A stretch of 64,000 bases of DNA from Phenylobacterium sp. J367 (GCF_024699985.1 NZ_JAJONA010000001.1:1922001-1986000), one strand, 5' to 3'; counted from the stretch's first letter, positions 55,467-64,000 are shown. Translations and numbers: made by a program. The notes: generated by a model not told the origin, from the sequence alone.

Positions 55467-56562
55467 CTAAGCGGATCCTGAAATCGGTGAGGGGGCCAGG
55501 CTCGCCCCGGAGGCGCCCGCGACCCTCGCGGTACTCGCTGGGCGTGACGCCCTCGGCCGCTTTGAAGGCCCGGTTGAAAGGACCGAGGGACCCGAAGCCC
55601 GCGTCCATCGCGATCGTCGAGATCGGCACTGTCCTTTGAGCGGGGTCGGTCAGCGCCGCCTTCGCCTCCGCCAGACGGTAGCCGTTGAGGTAGGCATTGA
55701 AGTTCCGGTAGCCGAGCCGCCCGTTGATCAGCCGGCGAAGGGCGTACTCCGGCGTCCCGACGCGCGCCGCCAGAGCGCCGATGCTGAGGCCTTCGAGGCG
55801 ATACACGCGCTCCTCCTCCATCAGTCGCTGGAGACGGCTCAGGGTCCGCGCCTCGCCGGGCTCCACATAGACCAGACCGTCACTGTCCGTTCCGGTCACG
55901 GGCCGGATGGCGACCCGCGGCGCGTCGAAGAGGCCGTCCGAGCGGAGGCCCGAGACGAGGAGCGCCATGCCGATCGCCATGACGAACAGCCGGATGACGT
56001 TCAGGTCGGCTGCGAACGCCGGCGGCGTCCCAGGCGCGATGTAGGAGGCCGTGACCCCCATGATGAGCACGCTGCTCAGCACCACATAGGCGATCCGCGC
56101 GCGTCGCCGGGGTTCGACGAGGTCGCCGCCGCGGCCCTGCCAGGCGCTCCAGGCGGCGGCCGCGGCGAGCATGAGGTGCGCCGCCTGCCGCGGAAGGCCC
56201 ATCCAGTCCGTATCGAGGGCGAACCTGTCGCCGAGGTGCCAGATCGCGCCCCACACGACCGTGCCGCCCCACACCGCCCACTCCAGAGGCCGCATCCGAA
56301 AGCCGTCGTCGAACAGCGCGCGGGAGAACAGCCAGAAGGCCGCGTATTTGCCGTGCGAGATCACCCAGATCGGCGACGCCCACACGAGACTCCAGGAAAC
56401 GAATGGCTCGGTGTTCAGCGCCCACCATCCCGTGCTGGCGCAGAACAGAGCCCCAAGTCGCGCCTGGGTCCGGCCGCGACCGTCGCGCAGGAGGATGACG
56501 GCCAGGAGCAGGAACGTCGTAACCGCCCCGCCCCGCAGCACCGTTTCGATGAATTCCGGCAT
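55467..56562 (-). CDS. Membrane-bound AraC regulator, probable frameshift at 3' end
   Basis: A regulator of about 364 aa: about seven membrane helices (FLLLAVILLRDG; WVISHGKYAAFWLFSRALF; WAVWGGTVVWGAIWHLGD; MLAAAAAWSAW; AYVVLSSVLIMGVTASYI; FVMAIGMALLVSGLR), then an AraC domain (LSIGALAARVGTPEYALRRL, IAMDAGFGSLGPFNRAFKAA). The open frame runs on to 55024, deep into the downstream receptor gene, which is unlikely. Removing one G from the run at 55491-55495 gives a stop at 55467-55469 (GPSPISGSA). A GGGGAGG site precedes MPEFIETV. It is a paralogue of the gene at 45780. Confidence 0.78.
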
Positions 56563-56750
56563 GCGGTCATCCTCCCCGCCCCGGATGCGACGTGCAACCG
56601 CCGGGCTCGGCAAGCCATTCGCGACGTCAGCCTGGCTGCTGGGCTGGCGACCTCCGGACATCGACCAGCCTGGCGCTGAAACGCGCTGGACGACGTCAGC
56701 TTTCAGGCGGGACGCCAATGTCTCCGCGTGGCGCCTGCCTGACCCCAAAG

Positions 56751-56783
56751 GAAAGCCCCTCCGCCATCCCTGGCGGAGGGGCT
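56751..56783 (-). terminator. Terminator of the acyl-CoA dehydrogenase block
   Basis: A 12-bp stem (AGCCCCTCCGCC and its complement) with a 6-base loop is followed on the minus strand by TTCCTTT. It lies about 50 bp beyond the stop of the last acyl-CoA dehydrogenase gene. Confidence 0.75.
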
Positions 56784-56835
56784 CTCATCCCCAGACCCCC
56801 GGCCCGCACTCCGCGCGGGCCGAAGCTCATATTCC

Positions 56836-57924
56836 TCAGTACCCGTGGATCTTCGCGTAGCGGTCCCGGTGGTAGCTCTGGTTGCCGAAGGCCGCTTCCG
56901 CCGCCCGGGCGCGCTTCAGGTAGAAGCCGGCGTCGTGGGCGTCGGTCATGCCGATGCCGCCGTGCATCTGGACCATCTCGTTCGACACCAGGTGGAAGGT
57001 GTCGCCCATCTTGGCCTTGGCCAGGCTGACCAGCTCCGGCACGTCGGGCGTGTCGTTGTCGATGGCCGCCAGCGCAGCCTCGACCGCCGAGCGCGCCAGC
57101 TCCAGGTCGGTGAACATCTTGGCCGCGCGGTGCTGCAGCGCCTGGAAGGAGCCGATCACCTGGCCGAACTGCACGCGGGTCTTCAGGTAGTCGAGGGTGG
57201 TCTCGAAGGCCTGGGTGGCGGCGCCGAGCATCTCGGCGCTGAGGCCGGCGCGGGCGCGGTCCAGCACCTTCTCGAGCAGGGCCGAGCCGCCCTCAAGCTT
57301 CTCGGCCGGGGCGCCCTCGAACGTGACGTTGGCCGCGCCGCGGCTGTCGGCCAGCGACAGGCGCTGGCGGGTGACGCCGGGGCCGTCGGCCTTCACGAGG
57401 TAGAGGCCGATCTCGCCGCCTTCCTTGGCCGAGACCACGAAGACATTGGCCGCCATGCCTTCCAGCACGAAGGTCTTCTTGCCGGTCAGCTTGCCGCCCG
57501 AGACGGTGGCTTCGACCTTCTCGGGGTTGTGGTGCGGGCCCTCGTCGACGGCGAGCGTGCCGACCGCCGAGCCTTCGGCCAGCTTCGGGAGCCATTCCGA
57601 CTTCTGGGCGTCCGACCCGCCGAGGATCAGGGCCGACGAGGCCGCCAGGCCCGAGGCCAGCAGCGGCGAGGCGGTGAGCGTGCGGCCGAGCTCCTCCAGG
57701 ATCAGGCCCAGCGACAGGTAGCCGAAGTTCGAGCCGCCGTACTCCTCCGGGATGATCACCCCAGCCCAGCCCATCTCCGCCATCTCGTTCCAGGCGGCGG
57801 CGTCGTAGCCGAGCTCCACCCCGCTGTCGCGCATCTTGCGGAACGCGGTGACCGGGCTCTTCTCCTGGACCCAGCTCTTCGCCGCGTCCTTCAGCATGCT
57901 CTGTTCTTCGTTCAGAACGGCCAT
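56836..57924 (-). CDS. Acyl-CoA dehydrogenase, small-subunit-like
   Basis: A 362-aa member of the acyl-CoA dehydrogenase superfamily. It has the C-terminal helical domain (RVQFGQVIGSFQALQHRAAK, QMHGGIGMTDAHDAGFYLKR). The FAD-domain motif SEPGAGSD of its three neighbours is missing; its place is taken by AVGTLAVDEGPHHNPEKVEA. It may therefore be the partner of a heteromeric dehydrogenase (alpha2beta2), as in steroid side-chain degradation. The start MAVLNEEQSM is at 57924. It is the last gene of the block. Confidence 0.88.
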   Translation of the reverse strand: MAVLNEEQSMLKDAAKSWVQEKSPVTAFRKMRDSGVELGYDAAAWNEMAEMGWAGVIIPEEYGGSNFGYLSLGLILEELGRTLTASPLLASGLAASSALILGGSDAQKSEWLPKLAEGSAVGTLAVDEGPHHNPEKVEATVSGGKLTGKKTFVLEGMAANVFVVSAKEGGEIGLYLVKADGPGVTRQRLSLADSRGAANVTFEGAPAEKLEGGSALLEKVLDRARAGLSAEMLGAATQAFETTLDYLKTRVQFGQVIGSFQALQHRAAKMFTDLELARSAVEAALAAIDNDTPDVPELVSLAKAKMGDTFHLVSNEMVQMHGGIGMTDAHDAGFYLKRARAAEAAFGNQSYHRDRYAKIHGY

Positions 57925-57949
57925 TGGTGTCTTTCCTCGAAATCCTATT

Positions 57950-58058
57950 CCGCTCGTCCCGGCGAAAGCCGGGATCCAAGCTGAGTTGAAATGGGCCCGT
58001 CCCCGCCGTCGCTCCGCCGGGAGCCCGCCTGGATCCCGGCTTTCGCCGGGATGAGCGG
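57950..58058. repeat. Palindromic repeat with 29-base arms
   Basis: Arm 1 (57950-57978) and arm 2 (58030-58058) are inverted copies with a mismatch or two; the core is CCCGGCGAAAGCCGGGATCC. This type of element is frequent in Caulobacterales genomes. It lies between two acyl-CoA dehydrogenase genes of the same strand and may weaken read-through or stabilise mRNA. Confidence 0.85.
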
Positions 58059-58137
58059 AGGGGCGGAACCGTCCCTCGCGGGTAGAGAACCCGCGGTGAC
58101 GTGAAGGAAGGGAAGGGCGGTCGTCATCAGGGTCCGG

Positions 58138-59346
58138 TCAGCTCGCCTGCGTCAGGTCGGGCAGGCCGAGGATGCGCTTGGAGATGATGTTGTTCTGCAC
58201 CTCCTGGGAGCCGCCGTAGATCGTCACGGCCTTGCCGCCGAGCCAGCCGCGGACGGCCGTCAGCTCGTCGGCCGAGAAGGCGTCGCCCTCCCAGCCCAGG
58301 CCCTGGTAGCCCATGATCTCCAGCGCCAGCTCGGCGCGTTCCTGCATCACCCGGGTGCCGGCGTTCTTCATGATCGAGGTCGCGGCGCTCGGGCCCGAAT
58401 TGCCCTTGCTCTCCAGCATGGCGCGGATGGCCGTCTGCTGGAAGGCGCGGCCCTCCATCTCGTTCTGGATGATCCGGGTACGGAGATCGCGGTCGGCGAT
58501 CCGGCCGGTCTCGTCGAGGCCGACATACTCCTTGGCGAGCTGCACCGGCCCGCGGCCCATCCCCATCCGACCGCCGCCGCCGGCGCCCGACAGCCCCGAC
58601 CGTTCGTGCTGCAGCAGACGCTTGGCGATCGTCCAGCCGCCGTTCAGCGGCCCGACGAGCTGATCCTTCTCCACGCGCACGTCGGTGAGGAAGGTCTCGC
58701 AGAACGGGCTGTTGCCGCTGATCAGCTTGATCGGCCGCACTTCCACGCCCGGCGTCTTCATGTCGAACAGCACGAAGGAGATGCCTTCGTGCTTCTTCGA
58801 GGTGTCGGTCCGCACCAGGCAGAAGCACCAGTCGGCGTATTGCGCGCCGCTCGTCCAGATTTTCTGGCCGTTAACGAGGTAATGGTCGCCCTTGTCCTCG
58901 CAGCGGGTCTGCAGGGAGGCCAGATCAGAGCCGGCGCCCGGCTCGGAGAAGCCCTGGCACCACTGGATCTCGCCCTTCACGATGGACGGGATGTGCTGCT
59001 GCTTCTGGGCCTCGTTGCCGTATTCCAGCAGGGTCGGGCCGAACATCATCACGCCCATGCCGCCGATCGGGTTGTAGGCCCCGGCGCGGTTCAGCTCCTG
59101 CTGGATCACGCGCGCCTCGGCGCCCGAGAGTCCGCCGCCGCCATACTGCTTCGGCCAGGTGGGGACGCCCCAGCCCTTCTCGCCCATGGCCTTGCGCCAG
59201 GCTTCCTGGTCGGCCGAGGGCTTGGTGCGCTCCTCGCGCATCATCGGGTTCGGCTGGCCCTTCAGGCCCGCCGGGAAATTGGCCTCGATCCAGCTCCGGG
59301 CTTCCGCCCGGAAGCCCTCGAGGTCCTGGCCTCCGAAATCCGCCAT
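58138..59346 (-). CDS. Acyl-CoA dehydrogenase, large-subunit-like 1
   Basis: A 402-aa acyl-CoA dehydrogenase. FAD/substrate domain: GGGGLSGAEARVIQQELNRA, WCQGFSEPGAGSDLASLQT. C-terminal domain: KAVTIYGGSQEVQNNIISKR. The catalytic Glu position of the IYEG motif is Gly, as in enzymes whose base lies elsewhere. The N-terminus MADFGGQDLEGFRAEARSW is shared with the two following genes, so they are tandem duplicates. It uses an acyl-CoA, releasing electrons to ETF. Confidence 0.9.
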   Translation of the reverse strand: MADFGGQDLEGFRAEARSWIEANFPAGLKGQPNPMMREERTKPSADQEAWRKAMGEKGWGVPTWPKQYGGGGLSGAEARVIQQELNRAGAYNPIGGMGVMMFGPTLLEYGNEAQKQQHIPSIVKGEIQWCQGFSEPGAGSDLASLQTRCEDKGDHYLVNGQKIWTSGAQYADWCFCLVRTDTSKKHEGISFVLFDMKTPGVEVRPIKLISGNSPFCETFLTDVRVEKDQLVGPLNGGWTIAKRLLQHERSGLSGAGGGGRMGMGRGPVQLAKEYVGLDETGRIADRDLRTRIIQNEMEGRAFQQTAIRAMLESKGNSGPSAATSIMKNAGTRVMQERAELALEIMGYQGLGWEGDAFSADELTAVRGWLGGKAVTIYGGSQEVQNNIISKRILGLPDLTQAS

Positions 59347-59392
59347 CTGAAATACGTCTCCCGAAAAATAGGTCGTTCGAAAAAGGTTCGGC

Positions 59393-60598
59393 TCAGCGGC
59401 TCTGGGTCAGCTCCGGCAGCCCCAGGATCCGCTTGGAGATGATGTTGTTCTGGATCTCGGTGGAGCCGCCGAAGATCGTGAAGGCCTTGGCCGAGAGCAT
59501 CGAGCGCATGGCCGTCAGCTCGTCCGGCTTGAAGCCCTCGCCCTCCCAGCCGAGGCCCTGCGAGCCGAAGATCTCCACCAGCAGCTCCTGGCGGTCCTGG
59601 CCGGCCTTCATCGAGGCGTTCTTCATGATCGAGGTGGCGGCGCTCGGGCCCTGGTTGCCCTTGGCCTCCACGGCGATCCGGCGTGCGGTGAGCTGCACGA
59701 GCCGGTTGTCCATCTCGTGCTGGATCACCCGGGAGCGCAGGTCGCGGTCGGCCAGCCGGCCGGTCCCGTCGACGCCCACATAGTCCTTGGCGATCTCATG
59801 CACCGCCGCCGGGGCCGGGCCATTCTGCCGGTTGCCCATGCCGTTGCGCTCGAACTGCAGGAGCCGCTTGCCGATGGTCCAGCCGCCGTTCAGCGGCCCC
59901 ATCAGGTTCTCTTTCGGCACCTTCACGTCGGTGAAGAAGGTCTCGCAGAACGGGCTGTTGCCGGCGATCAGCTTGATCGGCCGGACCTCGACGCCCGGGC
60001 TCTTCATGTCGATGAGGAGGAAGCTGATCCCTTCGTGCTTCTTGGTGTTGTCGGTGCGCACCAGACAGAAGCACCAGTCCGCGTACTGGGCGCCGGACGT
60101 CCAGATCTTCTGGCCGTTCACGAGGTAGTGGTCGCCCCTGTCCTCGGCCTTGGTCTGCAGCGAGGCCAGGTCCGAGCCCGCGCCCGGCTCCGAGAAGCCC
60201 TGGCACCAGCGGATCTCGCCGCGGACGATGGGCGGGATGTGGCGCTGCTTCTGCTCCTCGTTGCCGTATTCCAGCAGGGTCGGGCCGAACATGCCGATGC
60301 CCATGCCGCCGATCGGGTTCACCGCGCCGATGCGGTTCATCTCGTCGGCGAGGACGCGGGCCTCGGCGGCGGTGAGGCCGCCGCCGCCGTACTGTTTCGG
60401 CCAGGTCGGCGCGCCCCAGCCCTTGTCGGCCATGCGCTGTTTCCAGACCGCCTGGTCGCCCGTGGGCTTGGCCGGGCTCTGGACCGCCGCGGATTGCGCG
60501 TCGGTGTCGGCCCCGAGGGCCTTGGGGAAGTTCTCGTCGAGCCAGGCGCGCGCTTCCGCGCGGAAGGCGTCGAGATCGGCGCCGCCGAAATCCGCCAT
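59393..60598 (-). CDS. Acyl-CoA dehydrogenase, large-subunit-like 2
   Basis: A 401-aa paralogue of the previous gene with MADFGGADLDAFRAEARAW, WCQGFSEPGAGSDLASLQTK and TIFGGSTEIQNNIISKR. The ATG at 60596-60598 follows AGGGAG. Only 46 bp separate its stop from the start of the 58138 gene, so they are one transcript. The three paralogues differ most in the C-terminal half and may act on different CoA esters. Substrate unknown. Confidence 0.9.
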   Translation of the reverse strand: MADFGGADLDAFRAEARAWLDENFPKALGADTDAQSAAVQSPAKPTGDQAVWKQRMADKGWGAPTWPKQYGGGGLTAAEARVLADEMNRIGAVNPIGGMGIGMFGPTLLEYGNEEQKQRHIPPIVRGEIRWCQGFSEPGAGSDLASLQTKAEDRGDHYLVNGQKIWTSGAQYADWCFCLVRTDNTKKHEGISFLLIDMKSPGVEVRPIKLIAGNSPFCETFFTDVKVPKENLMGPLNGGWTIGKRLLQFERNGMGNRQNGPAPAAVHEIAKDYVGVDGTGRLADRDLRSRVIQHEMDNRLVQLTARRIAVEAKGNQGPSAATSIMKNASMKAGQDRQELLVEIFGSQGLGWEGEGFKPDELTAMRSMLSAKAFTIFGGSTEIQNNIISKRILGLPELTQSR

Positions 60599-60694
60599 CA
60601 CCAAATCTCCCTATGAATTCAATATTATAGTTCTTCTAATACCTGATCGTACCACGCCCTTTCGAAAGTCCGGAATCGGCCGCCCCGTCCGCCT

Positions 60695-61909
60695 CTATTT
60701 CGGATCGGGCAGGCCGAGCACCCGCTTGGAGACCACGTTCAGGTTCACCTCGCTGGTGCCGCCCTCGATGGAGTTGGCCTTGGTGCGGAGCCAGCCCCGC
60801 ACCGCGGTGAGCTCCGGGGTCGCGAAGCCTTCGCCGGTCCAGCCGAGGCCCTGGTTGCCCAGCGCCTCGATCATCAGCTCGGACCGCTCCTTGGCGAGCT
60901 CGGCCGCGGCGTACTTGATGATCGACGTCGCGGCGCTGGGCCCGTTGCCGGCCCGGCTCTCCGCCGCCGACCGGGCGATGGTCAGCCGCAGCGCCTGGAA
61001 GTCCATCTTGTTGCGGGTGATCTTCGAGCGCAGCTCGCCGCCGTCGTAGGCGAGGGCGTCATACTGCTTGGCGATCTGGGCGAGGTCGCCGGCCGCGCCG
61101 CCCGCCGAACCGCCCTCGCCGAAGCCGGCCGAGATGTTCTGCCGTTCGTACTGGAGCAGGCGTTTGGCGATCTCCCACCCGCCGTTCAGGCGCCCGACCA
61201 GGTTGCCCTTGGGGATCTTCACGTCGGTGAAGAAGGTCTCGCAGAACGGGCTCTCGCCGGAGATCAGCGGGATCGGCCGCGTCTCCACGCCCGGCGTCCG
61301 CATGTCGATCAGCACGAAGGAGATGCCCTCGTGCTTCTTCGTCTGGTCCGTGCGCACCAGGCAGAAGCACCAGTCCGCCTTGTCGGCGTAGGACGTCCAG
61401 ATCTTCGAGCCGTTGATCAGCCAGTGGTCGCCCTTGTCCTCGCACTTGGTGGCGAGGCTCGCGAGGTCGGAGCCCGCGCCCGGCTCGGAGTAGCCCTGGC
61501 ACCAGCGGATGTCGCCGTGGACGATCTTCGGCAGATGCTCCTGCTTCTGCTCCTCGTTGGCGTATTCGAGGAGCACGGGCCCCAGCATCCAGATGCCGAA
61601 GGAGAGCAGGGCCGGGCGATAACGCCCGCGGGCCATCTCCTGGTCCAGCACCCGGGCCTCGGCCGGCGAGAGGCCGCCGCCGCCGTATTCCTTGGGCCAG
61701 GTCGGCGCGGTCCAGCCCTTGTCGGCCATCCGGCGCTGCCAGACGATCTGCGGGTCGGCGCTCTCGCCCTCGAACCGCCGGCCGCCCCAGACGGCCTCGG
61801 GGTCCGTCTTCGCGCCGGGGTCCTTCAGCTCGGCCGGATAGTTGGCCTCCAGCCACTCGCGCACCTCGGTGCGGAAGGCGTCCAGCTCGGCGCCGCCGAA
61901 GTCGGCCAT
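60695..61909 (-). CDS. Acyl-CoA dehydrogenase, large-subunit-like 3
   Basis: A 404-aa paralogue: MADFGGAELDAFRTEVREWL, WCQGYSEPGAGSDLASLATK and SIEGGTSEVNLNVVSKRVLG. It is the first gene of the block. The ATG at 61907-61909 has a GGGGAGA site. It is the most divergent of the three at the C-terminal motif. Together with the short gene at 56836 it may form a heteromeric complex. Role in beta-oxidation of a branched or ring-bearing acyl-CoA (for example a steroid side chain) is inferred from the family style. Confidence 0.9.
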   Translation of the reverse strand: MADFGGAELDAFRTEVREWLEANYPAELKDPGAKTDPEAVWGGRRFEGESADPQIVWQRRMADKGWTAPTWPKEYGGGGLSPAEARVLDQEMARGRYRPALLSFGIWMLGPVLLEYANEEQKQEHLPKIVHGDIRWCQGYSEPGAGSDLASLATKCEDKGDHWLINGSKIWTSYADKADWCFCLVRTDQTKKHEGISFVLIDMRTPGVETRPIPLISGESPFCETFFTDVKIPKGNLVGRLNGGWEIAKRLLQYERQNISAGFGEGGSAGGAAGDLAQIAKQYDALAYDGGELRSKITRNKMDFQALRLTIARSAAESRAGNGPSAATSIIKYAAAELAKERSELMIEALGNQGLGWTGEGFATPELTAVRGWLRTKANSIEGGTSEVNLNVVSKRVLGLPDPK

Positions 61910-62053
61910 GGCCGTCTCCCCTTGCTCTAGAAACACGTCTCGGAACGAGCCGCCACCTTAGCGCCGACGGCTCTCCGGGCAAGCGGAACCGAACAGTTGT
62001 TTGAAGATCGTCGCGCCCCGCGCGCGGCGCGGGCGCGATGCTATAAGGCCTCG

Positions 62054-63751
62054 ATGCGAATCCTCCGGGACCTGAAGCCCGCCGCCTTCGCCGTCGCTCC
62101 GTGGACCGCGGCCCTGCTCACAATGGCCGCCGGCGCGATGCTGCTGGCCTCGGGCGCGATGCCGTCCGAGCCGTTCCGCTTCGTGAAACTGCTGGAGATC
62201 ACTCCGGTCTTCCTGATCGAGCTCAGTCACTTCCTCGACAGCGTCCTCGGTCTGGCCCTCGTCCTCGTGGCCTTCGGCCTGCGCGCCCGGCTCGACGCGG
62301 CCTGGGCCACGACCATGCTCCTGCTCCTGGTGGCGGCGTCGCTGTCGCTGCTGAAGGGCCTCAACTGGGAGGAGACGGTGTTGCTAGTCCTGCTGGCGGC
62401 GCTGCTGGCGCCGTTCCGCGGCGCCTTTCCCCGCACCGCCCGGCTGAGCCGCATGGAGATCACGCCGGGGTGGCTGGTCTCGGCGCTGGCGGCCGTGGCC
62501 GGCGCGGGCCTGCTCGGCCTCTGGTCCTTCGAAAACGCCGACTATGGCGAGATGCCCTGGTGGCGGGTGATGGCCGACGCCGACGCCGCCCGCTCGGTGC
62601 GGGCCTGGGCTGGGGCGGCGATCGCGCTCCTCGCCTTCGGGTTCTGGCGGCTGATCGCCTCGGCCGCCAAGCCGCCGGTGGTGGGTGAGGCCGACCCGGA
62701 GTTCCACCGGGTCCGGGAGATCCTCGCGTCGGCCGAGGTCGCCGAGCCCGGTTCGAACCTGGCCCTCCTGGGCGACAAGCGCTTCCTGTTCTCGGCCAGC
62801 GGCGCGAGCTTCTTGATGTTCGGGGTGAGGAGCCGCAGCTGGATCGCGCTCGGCGGGCCGGTCGGCCGGCAGGACGAGCGCTCGGAGTTGGTCTGGCGCT
62901 TCCGGGAGCTCGCCGATTCTCACGCCGCCCGCCCGGGCTTCTACGGCCTCACCGCGGAGGACCTGCCCGAGATCGTCGAGCTCGGCTTCTCGATCCAGAA
63001 GGTCGGCGAATACGCCCTGGTGCCGCTGGAGACCTTCTCGGTCGAGGGCCGCAAGCGCGGCAACCTGCGCCGGGCCTGGCGCAAGGCCGGGGAGGACGGC
63101 TGCACCTTCAAGGTGCTGCGCGGCGACGAGGTCCGCGACCTGCTGCCGGCGCTGCGGGCGATTTCCGACGAGTGGCTGTCCAGGCACGCCGGCGGGGAGA
63201 AGAGCTTCTCCATGGGCGGTTTCGCGGAAGCCTATGTGGCCGAGTTCCCGGTCGGCGTCGTCTTCCTGCACGGCCAGCCCGTGGCCTTCGCCACCCTGTG
63301 GACGACGGCCCGGAAGAGCTCGTTCTCCATGGATCTCATGCGCTACGGCGAGGCCGCGCCGCGCAATGTCATGGACTATCTCTTCGTCGAGCTGATCGAG
63401 TGGGGGCGGTCGGAAGGCTACGACGCCTTCGACTTCGGCATGGCGCCGCTCGCCGGGCTCGACGACCGGCCGCTCGCCCCGATCATGTCGCGGGTCGGCC
63501 GCCTGCTCTTCGAGCGCGGGGAGGAGATCTACAACTTCCAGGGCGTGCGGAAGTACAAGGACAAGTACGATCCGCTCTGGCAGCCACGGTACGTGGCGGC
63601 CCAGCACCGCTGGATCATTCCGCTGGTGCTGGCCGGCGTCGGCCTGCTCTCCTCGGGCGGCATCGCCAATCTCGCCAAGCGGCCGAAGAAGGAGGCACCG
63701 GCGAACCCGCCGGAGCCCGCCCTTGCCTCGGACGTCAGCGTCCCGTCGTGA
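62054..63751 (+). CDS. MprF-like aminoacyl-phosphatidylglycerol synthase
   Basis: A 565-aa membrane protein. The N-terminal part has five to six helices (AALLTMAAGAMLLASGA; LDSVLGLALVLVAFGL; ATTMLLLLVAASLSLL; TVLLVLLAALLAPF; GWLVSALAAVAGAGLLGLW; WAGAAIALLAFGF). The C-terminal DUF2156/GNAT-like domain transfers an amino acid from aminoacyl-tRNA to phosphatidylglycerol (WIALGGPVG; RKRGNLRRAWRKAGEDG; DFGMAPLAGL; YKDKYDPLWQPRYV). It is shorter than a full MprF, with fewer flippase helices. It adds positive charge to membranes and gives resistance to cationic peptides. Confidence 0.88.
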   Translation: MRILRDLKPAAFAVAPWTAALLTMAAGAMLLASGAMPSEPFRFVKLLEITPVFLIELSHFLDSVLGLALVLVAFGLRARLDAAWATTMLLLLVAASLSLLKGLNWEETVLLVLLAALLAPFRGAFPRTARLSRMEITPGWLVSALAAVAGAGLLGLWSFENADYGEMPWWRVMADADAARSVRAWAGAAIALLAFGFWRLIASAAKPPVVGEADPEFHRVREILASAEVAEPGSNLALLGDKRFLFSASGASFLMFGVRSRSWIALGGPVGRQDERSELVWRFRELADSHAARPGFYGLTAEDLPEIVELGFSIQKVGEYALVPLETFSVEGRKRGNLRRAWRKAGEDGCTFKVLRGDEVRDLLPALRAISDEWLSRHAGGEKSFSMGGFAEAYVAEFPVGVVFLHGQPVAFATLWTTARKSSFSMDLMRYGEAAPRNVMDYLFVELIEWGRSEGYDAFDFGMAPLAGLDDRPLAPIMSRVGRLLFERGEEIYNFQGVRKYKDKYDPLWQPRYVAAQHRWIIPLVLAGVGLLSSGGIANLAKRPKKEAPANPPEPALASDVSVPS

Positions 63752-63938
63752 CGCCCAGCAGGTTCACGGCGTGGACCAGCATGACGATCACGCCCAGCGC
63801 TCCGGCGACCATGATCGGCCGCCACGGGATCAGCCTCGGCCCCTTCATCAGGTCAGGCGGCCGCGCGCCGCGCCAGCCCGCGAAGAGGGCGAGCGCCAGG
63901 AAGACCGCGGCGAGGGAAAGCGTCAGTGTCAGGCTCAT
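63735..63938 (-). CDS. Twin-helix small membrane protein
   Basis: A 67-aa protein (MSLTLTLSLAAVFLALALF...; upstream Met at 63950 also possible) with two helices and a short basic loop, RLIPWRPIMVAGALGVIVML. Proteins of this pattern (two helices with RLIPW) are common in Caulobacterales, function unknown. Its 3' end overlaps the MprF-like gene by 17 bp on the opposite strand. Confidence 0.65.
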   Translation of the reverse strand: MSLTLTLSLAAVFLALALFAGWRGARPPDLMKGPRLIPWRPIMVAGALGVIVMLVHAVNLLGVTTGR

Positions 63939-64000
63939 GTGCGACCGCATATCGCAGGGTGGCGGGAAGGTCCGAAGTCTGCCCTCTGGAGTTGTAGGCG

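Overview
The window is about 64 kb of very GC-rich DNA (near 70% by eye). Its content points to an alphaproteobacterium of the Caulobacterales, Phenylobacterium- or Caulobacter-like. The clues are a long two-domain dCTP deaminase, large TonB-dependent receptors, UrcA and DUF4402 secreted proteins, RTX proteins with a DWI[V/F] C-terminus, several membrane-anchored regulators, and a run of acyl-CoA dehydrogenases like those in sterol or bile-acid degraders. The taxonomic call is inference; no rRNA is present.

The most important caveat is about sequence quality. About twenty otherwise well-conserved genes are broken by single-base frameshifts, nearly all in short G or C runs. In each case removing or adding one base restores a full-length, family-typical protein. 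These are far more likely to be consensus errors than real pseudogenes. I annotate each as one gene spanning both frames and give the suspect position.

Layout. 1-7.6 kb: the 3' part of hslO, a YciI-like protein behind metZ, dcd, two TraB/GumN paralogues flanking a small XRE-regulated membrane-protein module, tryptophan 2,3-dioxygenase, glyoxalase I and tRNA-Gly(CCC). 7.7-14.4 kb: large-subunit catalase, then a nonulosonic-acid/surface-glycan block (methyltransferase, ATP-grasp, HAD phosphatase, PseI-like synthase, opposing SpsF-like cytidylyltransferase). 14.4-22.6 kb: a muramidase-RTX secreted protein divergent from a LytTR two-component pair, a degenerate OmpR-type regulator, a Pho-box-like site and an Oar-like TonB receptor, then a GNAT. 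22.6-33.9 kb: a second TonB receptor, RidA, UrcA, NUDIX, lipoprotein, M13 peptidase, Crp/Fnr regulator, DUF4402 protein, and HupE with an anchor protein. 33.9-45.6 kb: amidohydrolase, CAP protein, cytochrome c'-like protein, a duplicated RTX protein, a cluster of very small unknown proteins, a Tat-exported Rossmann protein, polysaccharide deacetylase, PagL, DUF1622, GST and nitroreductase. 45.7-53.1 kb: membrane AraC regulator, CPBP protease, VOC protein, NhaA, MAPEG, ankyrin protein, and a secreted redoxin/cytochrome c/copper-monooxygenase/EF-hand fusion. 53.4-64 kb: a TonB receptor with its own membrane AraC regulator, four acyl-CoA dehydrogenases on the minus strand, and an MprF-like aminoacyl-phosphatidylglycerol synthase.

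The genes do not form one pathway. Functional blocks that hang together are the surface-sugar block (9.97-14.4 kb), the regulator/TonB block (15.9-21.9 kb), the AraC/TonB pair (53.4-56.6 kb) and the acyl-CoA dehydrogenase block (56.8-61.9 kb). There is no phage, insertion sequence, CRISPR array or rRNA. Mobile-type DNA is limited to three long palindromic intergenic repeats. The candidates I consider least described are the haem-copper fusion at 51.07-53.08 kb, the XRE/membrane module at 4.3-5.1 kb with its palindromic operator, and an orphan terminator that may mark a small RNA near 40.3 kb.
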